DNA of 64,000 nucleotides from Salegentibacter maritimus (GCF_016236915.1 NZ_JAEHOK010000001.1:186001-250000); one strand, 5' to 3'; counted from the first letter of the stretch, positions 54,192-62,674 are shown. The notes: generated from the sequence alone by a model not told the origin. Made by a program: numbers and translations.

Positions 54192-55519
54192 AGCGCTACC
54201 TTTTCTGCAGCAAACTCAAATCTAACTATACCATCTTCATCAATTGAGGTGAGTTTTATTTGATGTAGTGTATTTACCAATGCAGGGTCCCAGGGAGCTT
54301 TCACTTTTACATAGTTTTCAGTAAATCCGTGAATATAACCTTCTTTATTTTCGCCCTCAAAAAGTACGGTGCAATTACTTCCTAACTGGCTTTCATAAAA
54401 AGCCCTTCTTTTCTTGGCCGAAAGCCCACGTAGCATTTTACTTCGTTTTTTTCTAACTTTATTAGAAACCACACCTTCCATTTCTGCTGCAGGAGTATTA
54501 TCCCTTTCAGAATAGGTAAAAACATGCAGGTAAGAAATGTCTAATTCATTTAAATAATTATAGGTTTCTAGGAAACGTTCTTCTGTTTCTCCGGGGAAGC
54601 CTACTATAACATCAACCCCAATACAGGCATTAGGCATCACTTTTTTTATTTGTGCCACTCTATCGGTATAAAGCCCACTCATATAGCGTCGCTTCATAAG
54701 CTTTAATAACTCATCGCTTCCACTTTGTAATGGAATATGGAAATGAGGGACAAAGGTTTTGCTTTGAGCAACAAAATCTATGGTCTCGTTTTTCAATAAG
54801 TTGGGTTCAATAGAAGAGATTCTTAAACGTTCAATCCCATCAACCTTATCTAGAGCTTTTACAAGATCAAGAAAAGTATGCTCGTGTTTTTTATTACCAA
54901 ATTCTCCTTTGCCGTAATCGCCAATATTTACGCCGGTAAGTACAATCTCTTTAATACCCTTTGCCGAAATCTCAGCAGCATTGGTAAGTACATTTTCCAG
55001 TTTATCGCTTCGTGAAATTCCTCGAGCTAGCGGTATGGTGCAATACGTACACTTATAATCACAACCATCCTGAACCTTTAAAAAGGCTCTTGTCCTGTCG
55101 CCAATAGAATAAGCTCCCACATAGAAATCGGCTTCATCAATTTCGCAAGAATGAACTTCACCCATCTCATTTTTAGAAAGGTCGTTAAGATAATCGGTAA
55201 TTTTAAATTTTTCAGTAGCTCCCAGCACCAGGTCTACCCCCTCTACATCGGCAAGTTCCTCGGGCTTTAATTGCGCGTAACAGCCAACAGCAATCACAAA
55301 TGCATCCTCATTTACTTTTTGCGCTTGTTTTACAATGGTTTTAAAGCGTTTATCGGCATTTTCGGTCACCGAGCAGGTATTAATCACATAAATATCAGCT
55401 GCTTCAGAAAATTCTACACGTTCAAAACCTTCATCCTTAAAAGATCTTGCAATAGTAGAAGTTTCTGAAAAATTGAGTTTACAACCCAGGGTATAAAATG
55501 CGACCTTCTTAGTATTCAT
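54188..55519 (-). CDS. mtaB: tRNA t6A37 methylthiotransferase
   Basis: 443-residue radical-SAM enzyme that converts t6A37 to ms2t6A37 in tRNAs reading ANN codons. The N-terminal methylthiotransferase domain carries three Cys in TLGCKLNF, INTCSVTEN and VGCYAQL. The radical SAM cluster is CDYKCTYCTIPLARG. The TRAM domain at the end reads LGSNCTVLFEGENKEGYIHG. The short form and QSGSDELLKLMKRRY fit MtaB and not MiaB. -7 element at 55563. Confidence 0.94.
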   Translation of the reverse strand: MNTKKVAFYTLGCKLNFSETSTIARSFKDEGFERVEFSEAADIYVINTCSVTENADKRFKTIVKQAQKVNEDAFVIAVGCYAQLKPEELADVEGVDLVLGATEKFKITDYLNDLSKNEMGEVHSCEIDEADFYVGAYSIGDRTRAFLKVQDGCDYKCTYCTIPLARGISRSDKLENVLTNAAEISAKGIKEIVLTGVNIGDYGKGEFGNKKHEHTFLDLVKALDKVDGIERLRISSIEPNLLKNETIDFVAQSKTFVPHFHIPLQSGSDELLKLMKRRYMSGLYTDRVAQIKKVMPNACIGVDVIVGFPGETEERFLETYNYLNELDISYLHVFTYSERDNTPAAEMEGVVSNKVRKKRSKMLRGLSAKKRRAFYESQLGSNCTVLFEGENKEGYIHGFTENYVKVKAPWDPALVNTLHQIKLTSIDEDGIVRFEFAAEKVAL

Positions 55520-55562
55520 ACATCTGCCTGTTTCTGTAGAAGTTAAATGTTTTTTGGGGCTG

Positions 55563-55570
55563 CAAAGATA
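55563..55570 (-). promoter_or_regulatory. -7 element of mtaB
   Basis: On the minus strand TATCTTTG fits TAnnTTTG; 43 bp upstream of the start codon. Confidence 0.45.
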
Positions 55571-55616
55571 CCAACAATTATTGTTTTAGGAAAACATTGT
55601 TTTGGTTATCGGTTTT

Positions 55617-55658
55617 CAGTTATCAGTTCTCAGTTATCAGTTCTCAGTTTTGAGTTTT
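55617..55658. repeat. Short tandem repeat (14-bp unit)
   Basis: CAGTTATCAGTTCT occurs twice exactly (55617-55630, 55631-55644) and a third, degraded copy follows (CAGTTTTGAGTTTT). It lies in the 319-bp gap 55520-55838, which otherwise holds the mtaB promoter region and a TCATTCTGAAC/AAAATGACGC palindrome (55729-55773) with CTGCC..GGCAG at its centre, and no gene. Confidence 0.75.
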
Positions 55659-55728
55659 CGGTTTATGGTCATCATCGAGGAGGCGATAGCCAACGTGACA
55701 TTCTGTTGTTGAAATTCGCCTTCAAGTG

Positions 55729-55773
55729 TCATTCTGAACCTGCCCGTCAAGGCAGGCTTTCTTCAAAATGACG
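55729..55773. repeat. Dispersed TCATTCTGAAC palindrome
   Basis: TCATTCTGAACCTGCC and GGCAGGCTTTCTTCAAAATGA pair loosely (one arm partly), a layout like the other dispersed elements and like copies spread through many flavobacterial genomes. Confidence 0.45.
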
Positions 55774-55838
55774 CAATGCACAAACAATTAAAAAAGATTG
55801 TCGCGCTCTTTACTCACTAGTTGTTACTTTGAAAACCA

Positions 55839-56288
55839 CTATACTTCTACCGATGCGATTTTAATTTCTGGTTCCAGAATAATCTTAGACTTTATAGAGT
55901 TGGAGATCAAGCAGGCTTTTTCGCTCTTTTCAAGGATGCGTTTTGCCCTTTCAGCATTGTTTTCGTTAGAAATCTCCAGAATGGGTTTCAATATAATCTC
56001 TGTCATTTGAAACTTCCCATCAACTTTATCTAATTTTCCTGTAGCTTGAGATTTAAAACTGACAAATTCAAGTTTAGAATTTTCAGCAATTGCCAAAAAA
56101 GTAGTCATCAAACAACTTTCTACAGCAGCAACCAAAAAATGTTCGGGAGACCAAATATTAGGGATTCCTTTTGGAAAATCGGGCGGGGTTGCAGTTTCAA
56201 TAATATCGCTTAATTCGGGAGAAGAAACTTCCCCCTTTCTATCTTCTTTCCAGGTTAAGTCTACCCGGTATTCGTGTTTATGGGCCAT
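55839..56288 (-). CDS. OsmC family protein (peroxiredoxin-like)
   Basis: 149 residues. PNIWSPEHFLVAAVESCLMTTFLAIAENS (in part) gives the first Cys of the OsmC/Ohr family, and ILEKSEKACLISNSIKSKIIL the second. The pair reduces organic or fatty-acid hydroperoxides in family members. The beta part at the start (HEYRVDLTWKEDRKGE) fits OsmC/YhfA more than Ohr. Monocistronic. Confidence 0.88.
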   Translation of the reverse strand: MAHKHEYRVDLTWKEDRKGEVSSPELSDIIETATPPDFPKGIPNIWSPEHFLVAAVESCLMTTFLAIAENSKLEFVSFKSQATGKLDKVDGKFQMTEIILKPILEISNENNAERAKRILEKSEKACLISNSIKSKIILEPEIKIASVEV

Positions 56289-56397
56289 TACTATTTATTT
56301 TAATCCCAAAAAAGGGTAATTACATAACAAAGTAACGGCAATTTAAAACCTTAAAATATGACCTGGATCAGCCTCTTAAAGACTAATTTTGAATCTT

Positions 56398-57546
56398 TTA
56401 AGATTCAATAAAGTCTTTTAGGGTATTTACCACGTAGTCTAATTCTTCTTTGGTATTAAAACGTGAAAATGAAAAACGAACCGAGGGCTTTTTAAGATCT
56501 TCATCATCTAAAAATGCGTTTAAAACGTGCGAACCTTTATCGCTTCCACTTTGGCAGGCGCTACCCTTAGAGCAGGCAATTCCTTTTAGATCCAGCTGAA
56601 ACAATAGCATTAGTGCTTTATCTTCTGGTACCGGCAAACATACATTTACCAGCGTATACGTACTTTTTTTTAAATCGGCACATTCACCATTAAATTTCAC
56701 ACCGGGAATTTCAGCCTTTAACTTGGAAATAAAATGAGCTTTTAAATCACTAACATAGGCTTTTTCTTCGGCTAAATTATCTAAAGATAGTTTTAAAGCT
56801 TCTTCCAGGCCTACAATATTATGAACTCCTTCGGTGCCGGCACGATGGCCACGCTCCTGCTCTCCTCCAAAAATAAGTGGTTTTAATCCACTGTTTTTTC
56901 TAACAAAAGCAAATCCCACGCCTTTGGGACCATGAAATTTATGAGCGCTTACCGCTGTAAAATCTACCGGGATTTCACTAAAATCAAGATCATAATGACC
57001 CACCGACTGTACACAATCTGAATGAAAAATTGCACTGTGCGTTTTACACAGTTTTCCAATTTTTTTGATATCTATTTTATTGCCAATCTCATTATTTACG
57101 TGCATCAGACTCACCAGTGTTTTCTTATCTGATGCTTTCAGCAACTCCTCTAAATGAGTTTCCTTTATATTTCCGCAGGAATCTAAATCAACATAAGCCA
57201 CTTCAATATCAAAACAATCCTGAAGCTGTGCTACAGTATACAAAACTGCATGATGCTCAATTTTAGACGTGATAATACGTTTTACGCCAAGATCTCGTAC
57301 AGCAGAGTTTAGGGCAAGATTATCGGCTTCGGTACCTCCGGAAGTAAACACAATTTCAGATGCTTTAACATTTAAATAACCGGCTACGGTTTTACGCGCC
57401 TGCTCAATTAAAGATTTGGCAGACCGCCCAAAAGAATGTGTAGAAGATGGATTTCCATACACCTCTTTCATTACAGAGGTCATTTTATCTATTACTTCGT
57501 CACGCATTTGCGTGGTTGCGGCAGAATCTAGGTATACATTTTTCAT
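56398..57546 (-). CDS. Cysteine desulfurase (NifS/IscS-like)
   Basis: 382-residue PLP enzyme that takes sulfur from cysteine for Fe-S clusters and thio-modified tRNAs. It begins VYLDSAATTQMRDEV, has TSGGTEADNLAL, the PLP Lys in SAHKFHGPKGVGF, and the catalytic Cys loop KGIACSKGSACQSGS. The nearby mtaB, an Fe-S enzyme, is not in the same operon. It is not paired with iscU or suf genes here. Confidence 0.93.
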   Translation of the reverse strand: MKNVYLDSAATTQMRDEVIDKMTSVMKEVYGNPSSTHSFGRSAKSLIEQARKTVAGYLNVKASEIVFTSGGTEADNLALNSAVRDLGVKRIITSKIEHHAVLYTVAQLQDCFDIEVAYVDLDSCGNIKETHLEELLKASDKKTLVSLMHVNNEIGNKIDIKKIGKLCKTHSAIFHSDCVQSVGHYDLDFSEIPVDFTAVSAHKFHGPKGVGFAFVRKNSGLKPLIFGGEQERGHRAGTEGVHNIVGLEEALKLSLDNLAEEKAYVSDLKAHFISKLKAEIPGVKFNGECADLKKSTYTLVNVCLPVPEDKALMLLFQLDLKGIACSKGSACQSGSDKGSHVLNAFLDDEDLKKPSVRFSFSRFNTKEELDYVVNTLKDFIES

Positions 57547-57551
57547 CGCTG

Positions 57552-57559
57552 CAAAATTA
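57552..57559 (-). promoter_or_regulatory. -7 element very close to the cysteine desulfurase start
   Basis: On the minus strand TAATTTTG fits TAnnTTTG but ends only 5 bp before the ATG, so transcription from it would give a leaderless or nearly leaderless mRNA, or the match is by chance. Confidence 0.3.
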
Positions 57560-57610
57560 AACGAAATAAAATTATTTAAAAGAACCTACCCTAAAAATCC
57601 TTAATTCCGC

Positions 57611-57618
57611 TATTTTTG
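57611..57618 (+). promoter_or_regulatory. -7 element of the calcium-repeat lipoprotein gene
   Basis: TATTTTTG fits TAnnTTTG, 27 bp before the ATG at 57646. It overlaps an in-frame TTG at 57616, which argues that this TTG is not the start codon. Confidence 0.5.
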
Positions 57619-57645
57619 TTTCAGTTTGAATATATGCGCATACCT

Positions 57646-58692
57646 ATGAAAAAGATTTTTGCAGCCCTGCTATTTAGCTTTACCCTCTACTCCTGTGACG
57701 ATGGGGACATTACCGTAACCAGTTTTGATTTGGAAGACAGTGATTTAAGCATTTGTGAAATTGATGATAAGAAGGTGCTTTGGGTAGTAAATAATGAAGA
57801 TGTTTATGAATCTATGTCGTTAGAACTGGACGACAGCGCTTTAAACGATAGCCTTACAAATGTCTTAACTTTAAATGTTGAGGATACTATAGAGATTAGC
57901 CTTAGCGGTGAAAAAAACCGATTGGTTTATAGAATTTACGATGCCGAAATTAATGGAAGTAAATATTTTTGCCAGGGAGTCCCTCCCGGGTCCCCAAGGG
58001 TTTTAGAGGAATATGTCTCTGCAGGAGGAACTGTAACCATCACTACCAGTTTTAACGATCTTGGCTTAAATGAAGATGCAGATGCCGATGGTGATGGCAT
58101 ACCGAATGCTGAAGAAGGTTTTGACCCCAATGGAGGTAATCACCTGGATACCGATGGTGATGGCATCCCTGACTATTTAGATATTGATGATGATAATGAT
58201 AATGTACCAACCGCAAGTGAAAAAGATGCCGATCCCGGCGAACCAGCCACAGAAAACGGCTATTTAGATACCGACGAAGATGGGATTCCAAATTATCTGG
58301 ACTCAGACGATGATAATGATGCTGTGCTAACACGGCACGAAGTGGAGGAGGAAAATATACAAAGAGCCATAGATGAAAATGATGATGGTTTTCTAAGCCC
58401 CGAGTTAACCGCTGAAGTAGACGGACTTGGAAATTATTTAAATAAAGAAATTTCTTCTCCAAGTTTTGAGCACGAGCTTCAATTAGACCATTCTATTGAA
58501 CGGGATTATAGATCTGTTATAGTAATTAGGGATTTCAACCTAATTCGCCAGGATGGCAGCGGGGAAGATATTCGTTTTGATTCTTATAACCTGGGGAGGT
58601 TGGTAGCAAACGGTATTCTCTTTAAACAACTAACAAACCGCCAACAGGAATTACAGGATGCAGAAGAGGAGAATGAAGAAGGAACAGAATAA
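57646..58692 (+). CDS. Lipoprotein with thrombospondin type 3-like calcium-binding repeats
   Basis: 348 residues from the ATG at 57646 (MKKIFAALLFSFTLYSCDDGD, lipobox YSC). The N-terminal part of about 100 residues is unknown. Residues about 140-230 hold Asp-rich TSP3-like repeats: DADGDGIPNAEEGFDPNG, DTDGDGIPDYLDIDDDND, DTDEDGIPNYLDSDDDND. These bind calcium in known members. The C-terminal part (SFEHELQLDHSIERDYRSVIVIRDFNL onwards) is not recognised. The frame is open from 57616, but that part lies in the promoter. Surface exposure is likely. Confidence 0.8.
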   Translation: MKKIFAALLFSFTLYSCDDGDITVTSFDLEDSDLSICEIDDKKVLWVVNNEDVYESMSLELDDSALNDSLTNVLTLNVEDTIEISLSGEKNRLVYRIYDAEINGSKYFCQGVPPGSPRVLEEYVSAGGTVTITTSFNDLGLNEDADADGDGIPNAEEGFDPNGGNHLDTDGDGIPDYLDIDDDNDNVPTASEKDADPGEPATENGYLDTDEDGIPNYLDSDDDNDAVLTRHEVEEENIQRAIDENDDGFLSPELTAEVDGLGNYLNKEISSPSFEHELQLDHSIERDYRSVIVIRDFNLIRQDGSGEDIRFDSYNLGRLVANGILFKQLTNRQQELQDAEEENEEGTE

Positions 58693-58703
58693 AACCCTGG
58701 TAA

Positions 58704-59249
58704 TTAGGCATTCTGAAAAATATAGACTTCGGTAGCGCCCAGACCATATTTTTGATAATCGGCGTCATAGAATTTTAGATTATCGTAGCGCCCAAGGAAA
58801 AAGTCGAGTTCAGCTTTGAGCACGCCTTCACCTACCCCGTGAATAAACACAATTTTTTGAATGCGTTTGCTAATTGCAAATTCCAGTTGTCTTTTGGCAG
58901 TTTCCATTTGCAGGTTCAACATATCGTGATTACTCATTCCGCGGGAAGACCTGGTTAGCTTTTCTATATGCAAATCTACTTCCATAGGAGGTAAATTTCG
59001 CTCTTTGGGCTTTATACGTCGGGATTTGGGTTTTGGAGGTAATTTCTTTTCCTTTAAAACCTCATCAAAATCTACGTCTCCCGGCATTACATCTATAGAA
59101 GTTTCTATTTTCACCAATTCTTCCCTGTTAAAATCCATTTCAAAACCATCGGTGGTCTCTATATAAACTTTATCGGCTTCAGTCTTTAATACATAGCCTT
59201 CTAAGACATCGTCTAAAACCGCAACTTTATCTCCCTTTTTGAACTCCAT
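58704..59249 (-). CDS. Smr-domain protein
   Basis: 181 residues. The N-terminal part (EFKKGDKVAVLDDVLEGYVLK) is a small beta domain, followed by a basic proline-rich linker. The C-terminal Smr domain (about 90-180) contains PMEVDLHIEKLTRSS, RIQKIVFIHGVGEGVLKAEL and YGLGATEVYIFQ, with the HGxGxG motif (here HGVGEG). Smr domains cut or bind nucleic acid; it is not a MutS2 since the ATPase part is missing. It overlaps the next gene upstream by 1 bp. Confidence 0.85.
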   Translation of the reverse strand: MEFKKGDKVAVLDDVLEGYVLKTEADKVYIETTDGFEMDFNREELVKIETSIDVMPGDVDFDEVLKEKKLPPKPKSRRIKPKERNLPPMEVDLHIEKLTRSSRGMSNHDMLNLQMETAKRQLEFAISKRIQKIVFIHGVGEGVLKAELDFFLGRYDNLKFYDADYQKYGLGATEVYIFQNA

Positions 59250-59446
59250 TATTCCTTATTTTCATCTTCTTTATGATCGTCTTTCGTTTCTACCCAAAAA
59301 TTGGTAGCACGATATAGACCTAGCATAATAGTAATCAGGCCAATAATCTTAAAATATGGATGGGTATTTTCAGCAGCGATAGCATATAGTAAAAGGCCAC
59401 CACCTACTACGATTAAAATTGTATTTAGTACTTGAGAATTGTTCAT
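59249..59446 (-). CDS. Small two-helix membrane protein
   Basis: 65 residues, with helices LNTILIVVGGGLLLYAIAA and IIGLITIMLGLYRATNFWV and a charged C-terminus (ETKDDHKEDENKE). Its stop overlaps the Smr gene start by 1 bp, so they form a two-gene operon. Function unknown. Confidence 0.75.
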   Translation of the reverse strand: MNNSQVLNTILIVVGGGLLLYAIAAENTHPYFKIIGLITIMLGLYRATNFWVETKDDHKEDENKE

Positions 59447-59522
59447 TATTTTACCTGTTATCCCTTATTTTAAAGCTGTTAAAAAAAACGGTTATTGTAT
59501 TTGCTGCAAAGTTACAGGAATT

Positions 59523-61268
59523 ATGAGGCAAATTTACTTCTTAGCTTTTATTTTCTCGTTTTCCTACGGAAATGCCCAACTGCATATTACTCCTTCCCAA
59601 ACGGGAGATTCTTATATTTACCTTAGTGATAGATTGTTATATATTGAAGATAATATAAACTTAGAAAAGAACCATTCTCCCGATACTGAAGCCAGTATTT
59701 ATTTACGCAAGGAATCTCAATTACTACAAGGTGTAAAAAGCACTAATAATAATTCGGGGAACGGTTGGATTTCGGTTTTTCAGGAAGGCACCTCTAATGC
59801 TTTCGATTATAATTACTGGTCGCTACCGGTCTCTAACAATATAAGCACTAACCAATTTGGCGCAGTAATCTTCCAGCCAAAAACAAAAACCAGAAGCCTA
59901 CCCGCATTAATTACCAATAATTTAGAAGGGAATGCTAATCCTTTAAAAATTTCTACACGATGGATTTATAAATTTTCGGGTAGCAGCTACGAAGATTGGA
60001 CATATATAGGAAATAATTTTGATGTAAAACCGGGAGAAGGTTTTACGATGAAAGGTGTAAATGGTAGCGATCACAACCTAATAAATGGTATAGAAAACAA
60101 TCCCGGAAACCGACAACGCTACGATTTTAGAGGTTTACCCAATGATGGAGAAATAAAAGTCCAAATAAAGAATAATAAAAGCGTTTTAGTAGGCAACCCT
60201 TATCCTTCGGCCCTTCATTTACAAAGTTTTTTGTTAGAAAATCCCAACAGTACAGGAATAGCCTATTTCTGGGACTCCAGGGATAATGGAAACTCCCATT
60301 ATCTAAAAGACTATGAAGGCGGTTATGGTTCGTATTCCCCGGGTGCCAATGCCTATGCACCGGCTGTTTTTAAAACTTATAATGATGGCGGTGCAGAAAC
60401 AGGAAATTCGGGAGCAAATGGCAAGCATATAGCCCGGGAGTACAGTCCCATAGGCCAGGCATTTATGCTTACAGGAAAAAGTGACGGCTATATTTCGTTT
60501 AAAAATTCACATAGAAGATTTCAAAAAGAAAATGGCCTAAATTCTGAATTTAAAAATCAACAAAGAAATGAGTTTCCTTTACTGAAACTCAATGTAAATT
60601 TTAACGATTTATATACGCGCAAGCTTTTATTGGCTTTTAGGGAAGACTCTTCCACAGAAGAAGATTGGGCTATGGACGCAAAAATTTATGGCATGCTAGA
60701 CAACGATGCCGGCTGGAATATAGCAGAAGCCTTATATAATATTCAGGTTAGGCCTTTTAGAAAGAACGATAAGATCCCGCTGTATATAAACTTATCTGAA
60801 GCCTCCAAATTGAGTTTCAGTATGGAAAATATTCAGGGTTTTAAAGCAAAAGAAATCTTTGTTATTGATGCCTATTTAGAGACCTATAATTCTATTTCCG
60901 AAAACGAATTCACGATAGATTTAGAAAAAGGAAACTATAGTACACGTTTTTTTATTAGTTTTATGCAGGAAAAAGAGTACAGTCCTTTACCAAAGGAAAA
61001 TGAAGTTGACCTGGAAATTACATCCCCGGAAGTAATTATTGCTCAAAATAATTCACTTTCACAATTGGAGGTAAAAATACTGCAAGCCAATTTAAAACAA
61101 ATATTACTTTATAATCTTAATGGGCAAATGATATTTAAACAAAACATAGCAGGTGGAAGCAAAGGCTATAAATTATCTACTTCCGGTATTCGGGATGCCA
61201 TCTATATTGTAAAGGTAATTTCTTCTGAAAACCTTGAATTCACCAGTAAAATTAGCATCAAAAACTAA
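59523..61268 (+). CDS. T9SS-secreted surface protein (type A sorting domain)
   Basis: 581 residues from the ATG at 59523 (signal peptide MRQIYFLAFIFSFSYGNAQ). The frame is open upstream to 59439, but that part has no signal-like start. The body shows repeated beta blocks (NAFDYNYWSLPVSN, LVGNPYPSALHLQSF, GQAFMLTGKSDGYI), seen in secreted proteins of this phylum. The last 75 residues are a por/T9SS type A sorting domain (KQILLYNLNGQMIFKQNI, GIRDAIYIVKVIS, final KISIKN). It goes out via the T9SS and is probably anchored or released at the cell surface. Confidence 0.88.
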   Translation: MRQIYFLAFIFSFSYGNAQLHITPSQTGDSYIYLSDRLLYIEDNINLEKNHSPDTEASIYLRKESQLLQGVKSTNNNSGNGWISVFQEGTSNAFDYNYWSLPVSNNISTNQFGAVIFQPKTKTRSLPALITNNLEGNANPLKISTRWIYKFSGSSYEDWTYIGNNFDVKPGEGFTMKGVNGSDHNLINGIENNPGNRQRYDFRGLPNDGEIKVQIKNNKSVLVGNPYPSALHLQSFLLENPNSTGIAYFWDSRDNGNSHYLKDYEGGYGSYSPGANAYAPAVFKTYNDGGAETGNSGANGKHIAREYSPIGQAFMLTGKSDGYISFKNSHRRFQKENGLNSEFKNQQRNEFPLLKLNVNFNDLYTRKLLLAFREDSSTEEDWAMDAKIYGMLDNDAGWNIAEALYNIQVRPFRKNDKIPLYINLSEASKLSFSMENIQGFKAKEIFVIDAYLETYNSISENEFTIDLEKGNYSTRFFISFMQEKEYSPLPKENEVDLEITSPEVIIAQNNSLSQLEVKILQANLKQILLYNLNGQMIFKQNIAGGSKGYKLSTSGIRDAIYIVKVISSENLEFTSKISIKN

Positions 61269-61564
61269 TGATGGAAGAATTTATGCTACCTTGCCTTAAC
61301 AAGAGCCTTACCGGGATAGATTGCTTTGGTTGTGGGGGGCAACGTGCTTTGCTTATGGTTTTTAAAGCGGAGTTTACTCAGGCATTTTTTATGTTTCCTG
61401 CTATTTATCCTATTTTGACACTACTCGCTTTTCTAATTGTGAACCTTTTTGTAAAATTCAGATATGATTTTCAAATAAAAATTGCCCTTATTATTTTTAG
61501 TGGTGCAGTGATGCTTATAAGTTATTTAATAAAAATGAACATGTATTTTCAACTAACCCAATAA
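61268..61564 (+). CDS. DUF2752 family membrane protein
   Basis: 98 residues. The N-terminus LPCLNKSLTGIDCFGCGGQRALL holds the family's C-x-GCGxxR motif (here CFGCGGQR), then three helices. The start overlaps the T9SS gene stop by 1 bp and there are two ATGs in a row. Function unknown. It precedes a CCC-motif gene by 10 bp; the pairing is known to recur in Bacteroidota from memory. Confidence 0.85.
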   Translation: MMEEFMLPCLNKSLTGIDCFGCGGQRALLMVFKAEFTQAFFMFPAIYPILTLLAFLIVNLFVKFRYDFQIKIALIIFSGAVMLISYLIKMNMYFQLTQ

Positions 61565-61574
61565 ACCAAACTTT

Positions 61575-61904
61575 ATGGAAAGACAACAACTACCTAACTC
61601 AACTTTAATTTTAATTTTCGGAATTCTCTCTATCATTGGCTGCTGCTGTTATGGCGTCGGTATAATTTTCGGGATCATCGCCCTGGTTATGGCAAAGAGA
61701 GCCACAGAAATATACAACGCCCAACCTGAATTATACACCGGTTACCAAAATGTAAAAACCGGAAAAATTCTTTCTATAATTGGTCTTGTAATAAGTTTAA
61801 TTTATGTGATTTTTATGATTATAGCTTTAATTATATACGGTGGATTTGAAGGGTTGCAGGAAATACAAGAAGAGTTTGTAAGAGAGATGCAACAAAATCA
61901 ATAA
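61575..61904 (+). CDS. CCC-motif membrane protein
   Basis: 109 residues with two hydrophobic regions. It starts ERQQLPNSTLILIFGILSIIGCCCYG, with the CCC run in the first helix, then MAKRATEIYNAQPELYTGYQN and KTGKILSIIGLVISLIYVIF. The C-terminus is acidic. This fits the small Bacteroidota CCC-motif family (DUF4190-like). It is the third gene in a row with the T9SS protein and DUF2752, followed by a hairpin. Confidence 0.82.
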   Translation: MERQQLPNSTLILIFGILSIIGCCCYGVGIIFGIIALVMAKRATEIYNAQPELYTGYQNVKTGKILSIIGLVISLIYVIFMIIALIIYGGFEGLQEIQEEFVREMQQNQ

Positions 61905-61929
61905 ATTATCTTGATTCTAAAAAATAAAA

Positions 61930-61952
61930 AAAGCCTTTCTAAATAGGCTCTT
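61930..61952 (+). terminator. Hairpin terminator after the CCC-motif gene
   Basis: AAGCCT (61931-61936) and AGGCT (61945-61949) form a short stem flanked by A and T runs (TTTTG after), 27 bp after the stop codon. Confidence 0.5.
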
Positions 61953-61955
61953 TTG

Positions 61956-61976
61956 AGTAAACTGCCTCGTGCGATG
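61956..61976. repeat. Short relative of the 85-bp dispersed repeat
   Basis: GTAAACTGCCTCGTG followed by CGATGCATT resembles GTAAACTACCTCGGGG..CGAGGCATT of copy 2 at 18515-18549, with the middle deleted. Assigned by eye only. Confidence 0.35.
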
Positions 61977-61981
61977 CATTA

Positions 61982-62008
61982 AAAAGCCAGCTAAAATAGC
62001 TGGCTTTT
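61982..62008. terminator. Hairpin terminator beyond hisIE
   Basis: AAAAGCCAGCT (61982-61992) and AGCTGGCTTTT (61998-62008) form a perfect 11-bp stem with a 5-nt loop, 27 bp past the hisIE stop codon on the minus strand; it also lies after the plus-strand gene set. Confidence 0.85.
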
Positions 62009-62035
62009 ATGTTTTAGGTTATGAAGATGGAAAAT

Positions 62036-62653
62036 TTAATGTCGCTTTTCTAAAACGTTGGCAATATCTTTTAAAGAAAAACCTTTGGCCTGTAATAAAA
62101 TTAAATAATGAAAAAGCAAATCGGCACTTTCATTTAAAAACAAATCATCATTATTATCCTTCGCTTCAATAACCGTTTCTACGGCCTCCTCGCCTACTTT
62201 TTGAGCTATCTTATTCATTCCCTCATCAAAAAGGGAAACCACATAAGAATTTTTATCCTCACGTAACCCGGGCTCTACCTCGCTCATTCTTTTTCGCTTG
62301 GCGATAATTCCTTCTAATTGAGATAGAAATCCAAAATTGGGCTCATTTTCTTCAGCCCAGCAAGTATCTGTTCCCTTATGGCAGGTTGGGCCTTCAGGGT
62401 TCACCGAGATTAACAAGGTATCGTTATCACAGTCGTTTTTAATAGTTACCAAATGGAGGTAATTACCGCTTTCTTCACCTTTTGTCCATAAACGATTTTT
62501 AGTTCTGCTAAAAAAAGTTACTTTTTTTGTTTCATTTGTTTTCAAAAAAGCCTCCTCATTCATATACCCTAACATTAGTACCTTTTTTGTAGATGCGTCC
62601 TGGATTATCGCCGGTACAAGTCCGTCGTTATTCTTATTAAAATCTATATTCAT
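62036..62653 (-). CDS. hisIE: Bifunctional phosphoribosyl-AMP cyclohydrolase / phosphoribosyl-ATP pyrophosphatase
   Basis: 205 residues, steps 2 and 3 of histidine synthesis. The HisI part (about 1-110) has MLGYMNEEAFLKT, FFSRTKNRLWTKGEESGNYL (in part), DCDNDTLLISVNPEGPTCH and TCW, with the Cys and Asp residues for zinc and magnesium. The HisE part (about 115-205) has RKRMSEVEPGLREDKNSY (in part), QKVGEEAVETVIEAKDNND and ADLLFHYLILL. Last gene of the his cluster in this window; 272 bp of repeat-rich gap separates it from hisF. Confidence 0.95.
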   Translation of the reverse strand: MNIDFNKNNDGLVPAIIQDASTKKVLMLGYMNEEAFLKTNETKKVTFFSRTKNRLWTKGEESGNYLHLVTIKNDCDNDTLLISVNPEGPTCHKGTDTCWAEENEPNFGFLSQLEGIIAKRKRMSEVEPGLREDKNSYVVSLFDEGMNKIAQKVGEEAVETVIEAKDNNDDLFLNESADLLFHYLILLQAKGFSLKDIANVLEKRH

Positions 62654-62674
62654 GTCTACTTTTCATTTTATAAA

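Noticed and set aside
57616-57645. TTG start for the calcium-repeat lipoprotein
   Set aside because: It would lie in a TAnnTTTG promoter element and spoil the lipoprotein signal that begins at the ATG at 57646.
58052-58462. Minus-strand frame rich in His opposite the calcium repeats
   Set aside because: It is the antisense of repeated GAT codons; the His richness is an artefact.
59439-59522. Upstream ATG for the T9SS protein
   Set aside because: It gives a 28-residue lead with no signal peptide; the ATG at 59523 gives a normal one.
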